From contig CAJFCJ010000005.1 of NCBI GenBank assembly GCA_904063045.1, positions 28,569-92,568 on the forward strand: 64,000 nucleotides of DNA, given 5' to 3'. Position 1 is the stretch's first letter. The number at the start of each line of letters is the position of its first letter. The notes beneath the pieces were generated by a model. The model had not been told where the DNA came from and made no database searches. It was given only the letters and a program-made list of their open reading frames with translations. Made by a program: the position numbers and the translations under genes. Origin of the DNA: Dimorphilus gyrociliatus (Eukaryota > Annelida > Polychaeta > Dinophilidae). Below, piece by piece: positions 11,022 through 22,203 of the stretch.

Positions 11022-11364
11022 GAATCTACATTAGACTACAGTTATGGATATCTTTTGAATTCTCCTGGAGCTGTTATCATTGTACATGAAATTATACAAG
11101 AGATATAACAAATACCTTATGCTATAACTTGGGCTATCATTCTCCAATATCATTTCATACAGCTGGAGAACTAGGCCAAAATCGAAATTGTAAAGAAGAA
11201 GATACCCAAAAGTCTAAAAATGATTGTTGTTTTCAGTGAGAATGAGTTATATGATGAAAAGAAAATGCATTAATTTTTTTAACAAAATGTTATTTTCAGC
11301 AAACAGACTTTGAATTGTAAGGGAAGAAAAATATTAATGCTGAAATGCTTCAACAAAACACGTA

Positions 11365-11530
11365 CTCTAACCAGATGAGAAAATATCCACACTTTTGCAT
11401 TGCTTCCTCCCAAACTCTTTTGCAACTTATAAAACCTTACGAATCATTATACCTGTGATAAAAATGTATTACAAATGTATCCCATCGTCCTGAAATCTCA
11501 TGACTTTCAGTGGACATTTTCTCCTGTCAT
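11365..11530. mobile_element. Small MITE-like remnant with MULE-1-type ends
   Basis: GATGAGAAAATATCCACAC at about 11375 and CAGTGGACATTTTCTCCTG at about 11510 are inverted and match the MULE-1 terminal unit. No convincing target duplication was found, so boundaries are approximate. Confidence 0.4.
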
Positions 11531-11542
11531 TAAAAACAAAGC

Positions 11543-12072
11543 TTGAGCCTAAACTTTTTAAATGTTTTTTTTCCCCATACATTTATTTACAATTTTACTA
11601 TCTTTACAGATGACAATGACATTTTCAAGGTTGAAAAATCACATTCTTACAAAAAGAATCTAATTTGTGCAGCAAGTTTATATAATTTAAAAACAAGCTT
11701 AACAAATCAATTTTATAAAAAATTAAATAAAAATTTGTATGCTACTCTAAAAAAAAATTCAAAAGTTTGAATTTTAAATGTAACAAGAACTTTAAACTTG
11801 AAGATTTTGAATTATTTCAATCAATGTTTGAAAAATCATTAAACTATCATATATTTTCTATAAACATTAAAAATCATATTAATAATAAAGTTTACATTTT
11901 GCATTATGCAAATTTAAGTTTGAATTTGTCGAATTATCTATGCGGCCATTTTGAATATGACACTGTCCATTCTCTCACCAAACCGCTTACAACTTCAGCA
12001 ATTCTGTTACCATTTGCAAGTTTTAAAACTATTATTCAACTGACACCGAAATGTAAGAAACTACAAAAATAG
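11543..12072 (+). CDS. Unrecognised small gene with an SRCR-like segment
   Basis: Two consecutive ORFs (11543-11770 and 11767-12072) on the + strand, codon-rich in Lys/Asn/Phe. An acceptor (TTTACAG) at about 11608 suggests that the coding part starts there. The second ORF contains NYLCGHFEYDTVHSL, which lines up with the ICxxxGYDNxxSL motif of the SRCR-like gene at 3193-6273 (IGGIMGYDNFYSI, ICSAIGYDNLFSL). No signal peptide or membrane segment is seen. It is probably a partial, fast-diverging member of the same family, possibly a fragment. Low certainty. Confidence 0.35.
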
Positions 12073-12289
12073 TTTTTTAAGCATAATTTTTTTGATTTTA
12101 AAAAGAAACTTTGTTTGATAGTTTGACTTAATTTGTAATTATATGAATTTGAAAGCAGAAAAGAAGGAATTTGGTTTCTGTGCACTTCATCCTATAAGTA
12201 ATTCTTTGAAACTATATACCTAATTCAATACTATTTTATCTATCAAAAAATTAAAAGAGTGCTTTGTAGAAATTACTTATAAAGTCAAT

Positions 12290-12890
12290 GATGTAAAAAT
12301 TGGAACACCAAAAAATTTCAATAGGCCAACTTTTGATTAACTGTAGTTATTTTTAAAAAGCCTTAAAATAATTTAGAGGGAGCTGAAAAGACAAAAATTT
12401 GAAATATAGAAGAATAAGATAAAGAGTTGATCTTACACCGAAGGACTGCAAAAGAAGAAAACAGTATTGTCTTAGAACAACTTAGTGTTGTTAGAATTGT
12501 TTGATCATTACATGGTTATAAAGTGTACGACAGGAATATGTGGACACCGTAAATTTTGATAGGCCAACTTTCAATTATTTGTTGACTAGTATTTTGTGTC
12601 TAAATTCAAATAGAAAACGAGATAAATTGACATAAATTGAAAATTTTTTAAGAAAATGATAATATTTTGTGAATATTATTGGCAAAATGGCACCATCATC
12701 TTGAAGCAACATCTTGAAGTATAAGCAGGCAGAACAAAACAATAGAGGTGGTCGAAAGAAGCTTTCAGACAGAGAGATAGCCAGGACGAAAAGGATTGTG
12801 AAGAAACAGAAAGAAAGCAAGGAAAGGGCGATAGCAGCAGAGATATTAAAGGAATTAGAAGTAGATGTATGTTCATCTCAGAGAAATTGA
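12290..12890. mobile_element. Tc1-like transposon remnants
   Basis: Two similar terminal segments, at about 12292-12345 (ending in ATAGGCCAACTTTTGATTA) and about 12540-12585 (ending in ATAGGCCAACTTTCAATTA), lie in the same orientation. Between and after them are degraded coding pieces. About 12378-12480 matches the RELKRQ to RREQY part of the copy at 6564. About 12715-12890 encodes GGRKKLSDREIARTKRIVKK, a Tc1-type linker. All frames are broken. They look like overlapping or tandem decayed copies. Confidence 0.55.
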
Positions 12891-12954
12891 TGACTAAAAT
12901 TATTATTTTTATTGAATAATTTATTCATTTCAAGAAATTGACATTTTAAGAAAA

Positions 12955-13215
12955 TGGATTTGGTTTATGAAAAGTGCTGTATTAAAGAGAGGACACACAG
13001 TTAATTACACTTTATAAGAAATTATCAAGTGAGACAAAGATATATAGATAGTAAGGAAACTTTATCAGAAAGTTCAGAGTCAGATTTTAGGCTCATGGGA
13101 GCAAATTGAACAGAGATCAAAAGGAGGTCCTTTTCTGGTTTCCTGTGTCATCATCCGCTCCTTCTAAGAAAATGTCCTCTCTTAGTTTCTGTAAGCACAT
13201 TGCTGATGTTGAAGC
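12955..13215 (+). mobile_element. MULE-1-like remnant (C-terminal transposase scrap)
   Basis: Plus-strand translation across several frames (about 13003-13110) gives LYKKLSSETKI and YQKVQSQILGSWEQIEQ, matching the C-terminus of the MULE-1 transposase (LYKKLLSEKKI...YQKIQSQIFGLWEQFE). Stops and frame changes make it dead. AGAGAGGACACA (about 12977) and AAATGTCCTCTCTT (about 13170) may be worn inverted termini. Confidence 0.55.
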
Positions 13216-13584
13216 GAGAAGATATCATGTCATTAATCATAAATAATTATGAATATAACTGAAAATGCACCATTTTTGTGAAAAAATTCAAAGAGAATGC
13301 TTTAGAAAATATTTTCTAAACCAGCCAGACATTTTCTTACACAAAGAACATGCTAAATTCTTCATCAGCAATTGATGTAAATGTGTTGATATGGCATTGT
13401 TCTTTGATCGTTTTACAGCCAAAATACCTCGAGCAATTTGCACATATAGGATTGTCTTTTTGAACTAAGAATCCTTTGGTAGTCATTTTCCTTAAGCAGA
13501 AGCTACTTTTCTTTTTGATATTTATTTCTTCCTGTTAGGCCTATCAGAATAATATTTAATAATATTTTTACTGTATATCCCTCA

Positions 13585-14160
13585 ATGCTTTTCCTATTGA
13601 TTTTGATATTTTGCTTAGTTGGTTTAAAAAATTACATAATTGAAAATCAATTTACAATTTTGTCGAACATATTGTTAATATGTATTTTAATGGTCCTACT
13701 CATAGAGAATGAATGGAATGCTTGGTATTCTAATAAAGATTTCATCTTCTTAGGAAATTGGATTGAATTGGGTAAATTTACAATAATATTAAATAATTTA
13801 TATTTTATCAATTATAATCTCTATATCAGTGGAAATTTGGATTTTTTATGAAATTTAGTCATCATGACAATATTTTTGTATCAGATGATAAATTTTCCAT
13901 ACTTAGCTTTATCATCTCTCTTAGTATGCATCTTGATTACAATACCATCTTTTATCTTTTTATCTCTTACTTATGGTAAAATTCCAAAGTATTATTTAAT
14001 GCATTTATATTGTTTCTTGGAATGTTCAGTAATGCACTCTTTTGCTTTAATTAAAACTCAAAGAGTATAAATTGTACTTTTATAAAAGATTTATAGAAAT
14101 TCATCCTACTATTCATAGAAATGCTACAATTGATGATTTGGCTGTTAAAGTTAATGTATA
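13585..14160 (+). CDS. Unrecognised multi-pass membrane protein, probably fragmentary
   Basis: Two adjacent ORFs (13585-13851, 13864-14070) contain several 18-22-residue hydrophobic stretches (for example LLVCILITIPSFIFLSL) separated by short loops. A further frame at about 14070-14158 reads into YKRFIEIHPTIHRNATIDDL. It resembles TM segments of a receptor or transporter, but no family motif is visible. Frame changes suggest small introns or decay. Confidence 0.3.
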
Positions 14161-14960
14161 AACACTTGCATGGTCCCAAAGCAAAAGAATTTGTAAAAAG
14201 GACAAACGTTTTTATTCGTAAAATGTCATTTGTTTTTAACAGGATTTGTGAAAATGCTGGATATGATCTAGGTTTTCAAAAATGAATTTTTAAATCGTTT
14301 TAATAATAAAGCTGAGAAAATTTCTATGATAAATGCATAGCCACTTTGGCATTAAAGAATAAAAAAGGCGCAGTTGTTCATTCAGTGAATATATATTCTT
14401 TTATTACTGCTATATTAAAAGAGCGCCATTTTGGAATTCATTACTTAAGATTAGTCAGTCCATTTTACAATATAGGGTTTCACCTTAGGGATAGCCAAGA
14501 GACAGGGGTTAGCTTCATTTGTCGACATTTTCTATCTACAAGATTACTTATTTCTCTGAGAAGGTAACGAGAGAGAGAATAAGCAACATATCTTTAAGAT
14601 CTCAATTTGTCCTTAAATTGAAACATTAAATAAAAGTTCTAACCGTATATTTGAATCTTTACTGCAAATTGCTGACAGACTACACTAGAAATCAATGTAT
14701 CCTCATTTGTTATTAAATATTCAGCAGAAAGACAAATATTTGTTTTGTTTGTCAAAAATAGATGAACAAAAATATCTCAAAAGTCTTAATCAAATATACA
14801 AAACGACCAGATGCGGATTGAATGATAATTGATTATCAATAGTTCAGCCATCCAATTTTTTGCAGAATATAGCACTCAACTTTCATTCATAGAACTGCAA
14901 TGTTCCTATTAATCCTTCAAATTGATATTATCGTTTTAATACAAGTTTTACAAACTACTT
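14160..14960. other. AT-rich stretch without a recognised gene
   Basis: One 73-aa ORF (14346-14567) lacks any family signal. Its 3' part (TTTCACCTTAGGGATAGC...GGGGTTAG) resembles the interior of the MITEs at 21106 and 39258, so a decayed MITE is possible. Confidence 0.3.
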
Positions 14961-14966
14961 TTTCAG

Positions 14967-17900
14967 GTCTGCTTTCTTATTTCTTTTCATGTTCACACCA
15001 AAAACAAAAAAAACCTTTGAAAATTTAGCTTGTCCATATGAATATTTCCCGGGAAAAGCGATATCTGTCTCATCAATTCCAATTGCTGAATTTAATGGCG
15101 CTCATAGTGGTATAACATCTGTTGAAAATTGTCAAAAATATTGTGACAATAATCCATTTTGCAAGTAAATTTCTTTTGTTTAAATAGAAATTCAATATTC
15201 TAAGATAAAATGTTATCTTTTAAAGGTCAATTGATTATAAAACAGGATCTAAAACTTGTTTCTTTAATAATGAATCAAAGCACACCAAACCAAATTTATT
15301 TAAAGTTGATGTCAGATATGATTATTATGGAAAAGTTACAGATTGTGGTCAGTATTTTAATTTAATGGAATAACATTTCATATTCATTTGAACAAATCAT
15401 GCTGAAAACTCTCTCATCTTCTTCAAAGTTTATCATTCTTCCCTATTCTTATTGTTTGTTTAAATATTATTAGGACATTATGGGTGTGGGAGAAAATTTG
15501 ACTGATACCTTAAACCCTAATCTAATTGTTTACATGGCTTCTACCCATACCCTGAATTCTAAGATTTTACCTCCCTGAATATTTTTTCTCAACCTCCCAC
15601 CACCCTTCCCAGGGATATTATGTTTCTAACTATTTTAATACTTGTACAAATCTGATTAAATTGTACCTACATATAGATTTTGTTAATTATTTAAGGTAAT
15701 GTGGCTCCACCTATTGAGACAAAATTCAGTGATTGTGCGAACTGCTACTAAAACATAATTGATTAATGATTATAAACATTTATTACCATGAGATTGATCA
15801 TTATGTTGTTTTTGCATATTTTCCACAGAGTGACTAATGGGTGAGAGTCATCAATTCAGAAGTCATATGAAAAAAATTTTTTATTTATCAAGTTTTATTA
15901 AATAATTAATAATAATAATCTTGCTTTTAAAAATGTGTATTGTTGGACTCAAATTAATAGTGAAATTGTTATATATAGTCTGACATATATACTACTGAAT
16001 CAGCCAGCTAACCTTGAATATTAACCTATTTCTTGATGAATTATTATTTTAAACTTGCTTGCTGAACATGTTAGTTATAAAGAAAATAAAAGCTCGAGAC
16101 AATTGCTATTGTTTAAGTGATTTAAAATTTCATGACAATTTGCGAAAGTCTGATAAAAAAAGTAAAGATATTGTTTGTTGATAAATCAATGAGAACAGCC
16201 ATGACATTTGAAATTCATAAATTTTATTAAATACTACTCATTCAATCTCTGAATAGAATTGATAATGTTCAAGGCTTACCTTCAATTTTTTAGAGCTTGT
16301 TAATATTCTTTAGATATAGATTTTAAACTTTTCTCCAAAGTGTACTCATTAATTACTTATTAGAATACTTCTTCAATTAATTTTTGATATTTACTACTTA
16401 ACTCCAATGCTATAGTTAATTAGTATAAAATTAATGATCACAACAACTAAACATTGCTCCCTTTCTGCTATTTTACTCTACAAGTTAATATTTAAACTTA
16501 TCTTTAATTGCATTTGACATGATACTCAACAATGTAGATATAAATTGTAAATATCCTATGCAAACTGTCTGATCTTGGGAAACCACATCCTTGTTCAGAA
16601 GAATGAAAGTATATTTCAAAAACTCTTAAATTCGTAACTGTTTAAACAAAAATTATTAAGGTGCAAAAAGTCTTGTCCACTTCCTGTTTTTGACAAAACT
16701 GTAGCCAATTTTGTTATTTTGTTATTACAATTATTAATTTTATTGTGATAAAATTTTTCTTTTAAATTGAGATAATTAAAAAACAATTAACTCATCAAAG
16801 ATTTGTGTGATTGAAAAATTCCTCTTTTTGGCAAGGAAAAATTGTCTGCTCTTTATCCTAAGGATGCAAATCTTCTACAATGAGCATAGCAGAAGATGAC
16901 AATGGACCAACAATTATCAGATTATAAACATGCAAGTGTACTTTAAAGTGATCTAATAGAAAGCTCAATTGATAATTCTTATGTTTAAGAAAAGGATAAA
17001 GTTGATCATGCAGTTACCCTCTTGAAAGAAAAGAATCAAAAAGATCTTCTACTCAACAGAGGATAAATTATTCTATGAAAAAACAAATGCAGTAGTGTTA
17101 GGCAAAAATTATTCTATAATTAGAATATAGCAAAGTTCAAGTATAAAAAAGGTACAAAGACTGTTGTAATAGTTTTTTAGCATGTTATTCAACAAACACG
17201 AGGATAAGGTCAAATTTTATTTATTTAACTTTTGGTATTTTTGAATATTACATAGAATATCTCAATATAAAAAATGTGTATGAAAATTCTTTTTTTTCTT
17301 TAAGAAATGGAAATTATTTGTAAGTTTATTACTTTTTCCTAATTTTTTACAGATTTATATAAATAAAGAGAATATTTTTCTACAACAATTTAAATTTGAC
17401 TTTTGAAAGATGTTTTGCAAAATTGGTGTCAAAAATATGGTTGATTTACTTTATAGTATTATGGATCTCTTGAATGTTTCATAGAGTATCACATTCCATG
17501 AAACTTTTAGTATAAAAGGTTATACGTTTATTAACGAAATATAAATTATTCATGAACAGAAAGAAGTTTGTTAATAACTCAAGATTTTTGCCAATTATAT
17601 TAAGAGACAAAATAGCCAAACAATTTAAATTGGACTCTGGAAAGATGTTTGCAAAGTTGGTGTCAAAAATATGGTTGATTTACTTTATAGAATCACTTTT
17701 AAGTAAATTATCATCAACAAGTCTGTATTATACTTATACAATTTGTTTAAAAAGTAATTTCCTGAAATCTCCTCTCTATTTATCTATCTATCATTCTCTA
17801 GCTCCTTGCAATTATATAACAACAGTTGGAAAAAGAGTGGATAGTATTCCATTGGCAACCCTTACAAATAGTAATTCGGAAACCTGTAAAAGCATTTGCG

Positions 17901-18690
17901 ATAAATTGACAGAATGCAGGTAAGTATTGAAATTTATGTTATAAAATTGATTTTTGGAAAACTTCCTATACTCTCTTCCTTCTCTTTATCAGGTCTATTG
18001 ATAGCTATTCATCAAGGTGTGAGTTCTTCAATCAAACAACACCATTGATAGATGAACTGCAAAATGATCACAATAGTAACTACGAAAAACCTAATAGTTG
18101 TGGTATGTATTATAATTATTGGAAAAATAATTTTTAAGAGAATAATGTACGTTTGTGTTTATACAGGAATATTTCCTATCAAAGGTAGGCTTCTTTGGAT
18201 GCTAGAAAAAGTGACTCAATATTTCGTATTTTTACCCCAACCTTAACCCATGATGTAATTTCACTATATTTATCCCTAATCATAAAAAAGGCAGGAGCCT
18301 AGCCCTGAGCTTCACCTTTATGAGACATTTTGTTTTACATCCGATTTCTTTATATATAGATTTGTTAGAAAAATATATATCTGTATATCTATTCAGATAC
18401 CAGAGAATTCAGAGAAGTTACCGGAAAAACTTTTTCAGGAACATTTATTGCTAAATTCCAAGATGTAACCATAAATACTTGTAAACACTTGTGTAGCAAT
18501 ATTGCTGAATGCAAGTAAGCTTTTAAATTCAGATCTTTTTTATTACATAATTGGATTTTTTTTTTCAAAGATCTTTTGTCAGAAGTCCAAATTATTGCAC
18601 TTTTTTTTCGGATACGGAAGAAGAATCTGCAAAAGAATTGGTTAATGGAACAGGCAGATCGTATTTTGAGTTAGATCCAGGTATTTTTAA
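14967..18690 (+). CDS. PAN/apple-domain protein gene (three recognisable modules)
   Basis: Module 1: exon about 14967-15165 (ACPYEYFPGKAIS... to NPFCK), intron of about 60 bp, then SIDYKTGSKTCFFNN (15226-15346). Module 2: exon 17552-17918 (APCNYITTVGKRVDS... to LTECR), intron, then SIDSYSSRCEFFNQT (about 17993-18102). Module 3: about 18395-18515 (to IAECK), intron, then RSFVRSPNYCTFFSD (about 18572-18680). The CxxxC...CxS(I/F)...CxFF pattern with a central TCKxxC helix is that of PAN/apple domains, which bind proteins or carbohydrates outside the cell. Every module is split right after the third Cys-x. Two kilobases of non-coding DNA separate modules 1 and 2, so these could be two genes. A signal peptide is not placed with confidence. 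Confidence 0.6.
15350..17385. other. Long non-coding stretch (intron or intergenic)
   Basis: No ORF with family signal. A possible short MULE-type MITE at about 15474-15615 has GGTGTGGGAGAAAA near one end and TTTTTTCTCAACCTCCCACC near the other, with imperfect flanking 9-mers GACATTATG and GATATTATG. A segment at 16665-16830 resembles 38513-38640 (shared AGTCTTGTCCACTTCCTGT-like start), a dispersed repeat. The rest is plain AT-rich DNA. Confidence 0.35.
17390..17695 (+). repeat. Direct duplication inside the PAN gene
   Basis: About 70 bp at 17390-17460 (AAAGATGTTTTGCAAAATTG, then a GTGTCAAAAATATGGTTGAT stretch) recurs at about 17622-17695 with few differences, 230 bp apart and in the same orientation. 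The second copy is in the ORF of module 2; the first is out of frame. Confidence 0.65.
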
Positions 18691-19130
18691 ATTTACAATG
18701 ATTATTATCATTTGTAACATCTATACATAAATCATTAACAAAAACTACACATTTTTTACATTTCAAGTAGGTCATGTATTTAAAAGTTAGGTACACTAAA
18801 ATTAGGGTAACATTGATTTTATTACAGTTATCCTATCATCTATACATTCAAGCATTTATCATTAACTTTCTTGTAAAAAGAAGAAATAGAAGTCTTCTCA
18901 AAAAATTGTTCTAAAAGAGGTCTAATACAGTGTCCATAAAATGTATTGTGCAATATTAGTGTTTAATTATGAAATATGTGGTAATTGTCAGAAAGTGAAA
19001 CATCAATTTTAATAATGTAAATTTATTATACCAAGCTTGTTTATTAAGATATAGATCAAGCTGCTATTTTGGAGTTTACCTACCTAATGACTGAAATCAC
19101 CTTGACCTTCATACCATAAATAAAGAAATA
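18691..19130. other. Intergenic region before the 8-module LRR gene
   Basis: No coding signal. It should hold the promoter of the LRR gene at 19131; no clear TATA box is placed. Confidence 0.3.
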
Positions 19131-20561
19131 ATGGAGGATTATTGGCAGTTTGGAAAGTCTGAGCACGAGCCAAGAAGACATAGATTTGAAATGATTTGTG
19201 AAGCACTGAAGTTATTATGTAATACTCTAAAACAAATCAATATCACAAGGTGTCATTTAAATGATGAAAAGGCAGAACATTTAGGAGGTGCTTTGTACAA
19301 TTGTTCCACTATAGAAACTATTGACTTATCTGACACCAGAATAATAGGTAATGGATGTCAAAGTATCTTTGATGGACTACAATCATCTTGTAACACTTTA
19401 AAAGAAATCTATGTTGTTCGGTGTGATTTATATGTTGAAAGAGCAAATTCACTTGGAGAAATGCTATTACATTGTTGTTCAATAGAAACTATTGATTTAT
19501 CTTTTAATTATTATATGAAAGATGGTTTTAAAACAATTTGCCAAGGACTTCAAACTTCTGGCAAAACTTTAAGAGAAATCAATTTTGCAGGTTGTTGTTT
19601 AAACGCTCAACAGGCAGAGTATTTGGGAGAAACATTACAGTATTGCTCTTCATTAGAAAGTATTGTGTTGTTTTCCAATGGAACAATGGGAAATGGATTT
19701 GAAATAATTTGTAAAGGACTTCAATCCTCTTCTAAAACCTTAAAATGTATTAAGTTAGGCAAGTGTAATTTAAATTGTGAACAGGCACTCCATTTAGCAG
19801 AAACACTTGAGTTTTGTAATTCATTAGAAGTGATTGACTTGTCATTCAATTATAAAATGGAAAATGGTTTTAAAATGATTTGTCAAGGGCTGAAAACTTC
19901 TTGTAATACCTTGAAAAAAATCAATATTACTAGGTGCGATTTAAATGACGAACAAGCAACTTATTTGGGAGAAATGTTCCAGAATTGTTCATCATTTGAC
20001 ACTATAGATTTATTTTACAATAGATTATTAGGAAATGGATTTAAAGAAATCTTCAAAGGAATTATATCTTCTTTCAAAACTTTAAAAGGCATTTATGTTT
20101 CAGGATGTTGCTTAAATGATAAACAAGCAAAAGATTTTGGAGAAATGTTGCAACATTGTCCTTCAATAGAATGTATTGGTTTATCTTGGAATAGAGAAAT
20201 GAAAAATGGGTTCAAAACAGTTTGTGAAGGACTAAAATCCTCTGCTAAAACATTGAAACATTTTGATGCTGTAGATTGTTGTTTAGATGAAGAACAGGCA
20301 AAATGTTTAGGTGAAACATTACATCAATGTTCTTCATTGGAAAGTATTTTGTTAACTGGTAATAGCAATATGGGAAATGGTTTTAAAACAATTTGTCAAG
20401 GACTTAAATCCTCTTCTCTCACTTTAAAACAGTTGGATATGAGTAATTGCTCTCTAAATGATAAACAAGCAACATTTGTGGAAGAAATATTCAAGCACAC
20501 TTTTAGATATCTTGAAATATATAGAGACAAAACATTGCACAAAATAACTATTTCCAATTAG
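19131..20561 (+). CDS. LRR_RI-like leucine-rich repeat protein, 8 modules, single exon
   Basis: An intact 476-aa ORF. Eight modules of about 57 residues follow the pattern AxxLGExLxxCSSIExIxLSxNxxMxNGFKxICxGLxSSxxTLKxIxxxxCxLNxEQ, each a pair of leucine-rich repeats. Codons are more regular and the repeats more alike (EQA motif, DLSFNYKM repeated) than in the 11-module genes at 1049 and 30908, so internal duplication seems more recent. There is no signal peptide, membrane segment or effector domain, so a cytosolic protein-binding role is likely. The N-terminus is short and acidic. An AATAAA lies about 400 bp downstream (20963). Confidence 0.82.
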   Translation: MEDYWQFGKSEHEPRRHRFEMICEALKLLCNTLKQINITRCHLNDEKAEHLGGALYNCSTIETIDLSDTRIIGNGCQSIFDGLQSSCNTLKEIYVVRCDLYVERANSLGEMLLHCCSIETIDLSFNYYMKDGFKTICQGLQTSGKTLREINFAGCCLNAQQAEYLGETLQYCSSLESIVLFSNGTMGNGFEIICKGLQSSSKTLKCIKLGKCNLNCEQALHLAETLEFCNSLEVIDLSFNYKMENGFKMICQGLKTSCNTLKKINITRCDLNDEQATYLGEMFQNCSSFDTIDLFYNRLLGNGFKEIFKGIISSFKTLKGIYVSGCCLNDKQAKDFGEMLQHCPSIECIGLSWNREMKNGFKTVCEGLKSSAKTLKHFDAVDCCLDEEQAKCLGETLHQCSSLESILLTGNSNMGNGFKTICQGLKSSSLTLKQLDMSNCSLNDKQATFVEEIFKHTFRYLEIYRDKTLHKITISN

Positions 20562-21096
20562 TCACATTTCTGAAATACATTATTGATCTGTTTGTGTAAA
20601 TGATTAAAGTGAAGGGTTAGGGACAATGGAATTTGTAATATTAGGAAAACAGCTAATTTATGGTCAGGGTTAGAGAATCGACAATTTTGTTGTTTCTCAA
20701 TAATTTAGAGATTATTATTAATAATAATCACTCTGACAATGTTTAAAGGGCAGGACTTTGAAAAGTTATGGTTCTTTTTATCAGGTTGAGAGAATATGTA
20801 ACTTTTATGGGGGAATTATCGATATCCCAACATTTTGTGTTAATGAAATGATGATAAAACTGATAAATGATACTTTATCAACAGGTACCTTAAGCACATC
20901 TTTACACAAAAAATACCATGCCATATGTTTAACAACAATTGCTAAGCCTTAGAGACATTGTAAATAAAATCTGATATCAATTTCTTCCCATTGGGCCTAT
21001 CAGAGGAATGCTTAACAGTAATTTCCTTCTTTTACTATCTTTTCTCAGGTTTTCTCAAAGGAATTAATGTATCTTCAGGACTTTCTTATATGACTA
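20562..21096. other. Intergenic, mostly featureless
   Basis: An ORF at 20758-20952 (64 aa) has no recognisable motif. An AATAAA is at 20963-20968. The stretch ends at the MITE target duplication. Confidence 0.3.
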
Positions 21097-21105
21097 TTCA
21101 AAATG

Positions 21106-21312
21106 GGGGTCGACAGAAAAAGTCCACAAATGAGAAATTTCAAGACAAAAATTTGGATTGAGAAATGGTTAGGCAGAAGAAGAGAGCAACTGATTTATAC
21201 TTAGGAGGGTCTCCTCTAAGGGTTAGGGGTAATACAAAAGGTTAGGTACAGCTAAGGGCTGGGTTAGAGTTAGGGTAAAAGCACTCATTTGTGGATGTTT
21301 TCTGTCGTATCC
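21106..21312. mobile_element. MULE-type MITE-1 with 9-bp TSD and TTAGGG-like core
   Basis: This 207-bp element is flanked by TTCAAAATG at 21097-21105 and 21313-21321. Its inverted ends are about 29 bp: left GGGGTCGACAGAAAAAGTCC then ACAAATGAG; right, reversed, GGATACGACAGAAAACATCC then ACAAATGAG. It has no coding capacity. The interior has GGGTTAGAGTTAGGGTAAAA and several GGTTAGG motifs. Its sister is at 39258-39470. Confidence 0.85.
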
Positions 21313-21384
21313 TTCAAAATGGTAGGATGCTTTTAGAACTTTCAATTGTGTTAAAATGTTAACTTTGAAATTGTGAATTGTTAA

Positions 21385-21680
21385 ACTCTTAGGAAAGTAT
21401 ATAAACCCTTAGAATTCAACAGTTGTTAGATTAGTTTTCTAACCGCTTGCTTCGAGATAAAAGCTCAGAATATTCAATACATATTCTATCTGGAAAATAC
21501 TGGCTTTCTGTTGAAAGTTTGATATAAAACTTTGGACAAATATCATTTATTTGATATACTTGTGGACGAACTTGAGGTTCTATTTGGACCAGTACTTTGG
21601 CGTAATATTAAATGAGCGGTAGGGACGAATACAGTTGAGACGAGAACGAAATTCCTACAATCATGATACAACAAAGTACA
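21385..21680 (+). mobile_element. LTR-B copy (5' end not resolved)
   Basis: About 240 bp are shared with the solo LTR at 40002-40706: a TATA-like AAGTATATAAACCC (21397), then AATACATATTCT, ACTTGTGGACGAA, GGTTCTAT, ACTTTGG, and the same 3' end ACAACAAAGTACA at 21680. The beginning is not recognised. Confidence 0.6.
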
Positions 21681-22203
21681 AACTTATAGGAAATATGTGG
21701 ACAAAGTAGGGAGCATAATCAGGCCTATGGAAGAGCTGACATTGTTGTTATCTTTAGGTAGTTTGAAGGGTTTTGTTGAATGTCCAATGATAACTAAAAA
21801 TGTTATTAATAATAGTGAAGTGTTTTCAAAAGCAATCAAAAGGGAAAAGATCATTTAACATAAAAACGAAGAGAAAAACGGCTACAATTTGTATAGCATA
21901 ACAAAATTAGAAAGTATTCTGCAAGTATCAACCAAAGGGAATAAATTTCACAATTGGAAAAATGAAACATAATTAATCATTCACTAATGAAAAATGCTGA
22001 AGAGCACAATATAATTAAAAAAGAGATTAATGAGAAATGTGCTGATGAAATATTTTGCCTTGGCATTCATTTCTACGCTATCAAAGAAAGAAAACTTAAA
22101 AATGGTATTTAATTGATACTAATGTATTTGAATAATTCATTGATAAGTTTTCTAGTATATTTTTTATGTTTCAGATTGTCAGAAACTTTTGGTGGCAACA
22201 TAT
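21681..22203. other. Intergenic, no gene recognised
   Basis: AT-rich, no family signal. It may contain the last small exon and 3' end of the minus-strand Roco gene, since an apparent donor (GTAAGAAC) ends the exon at about 22278. Confidence 0.3.
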
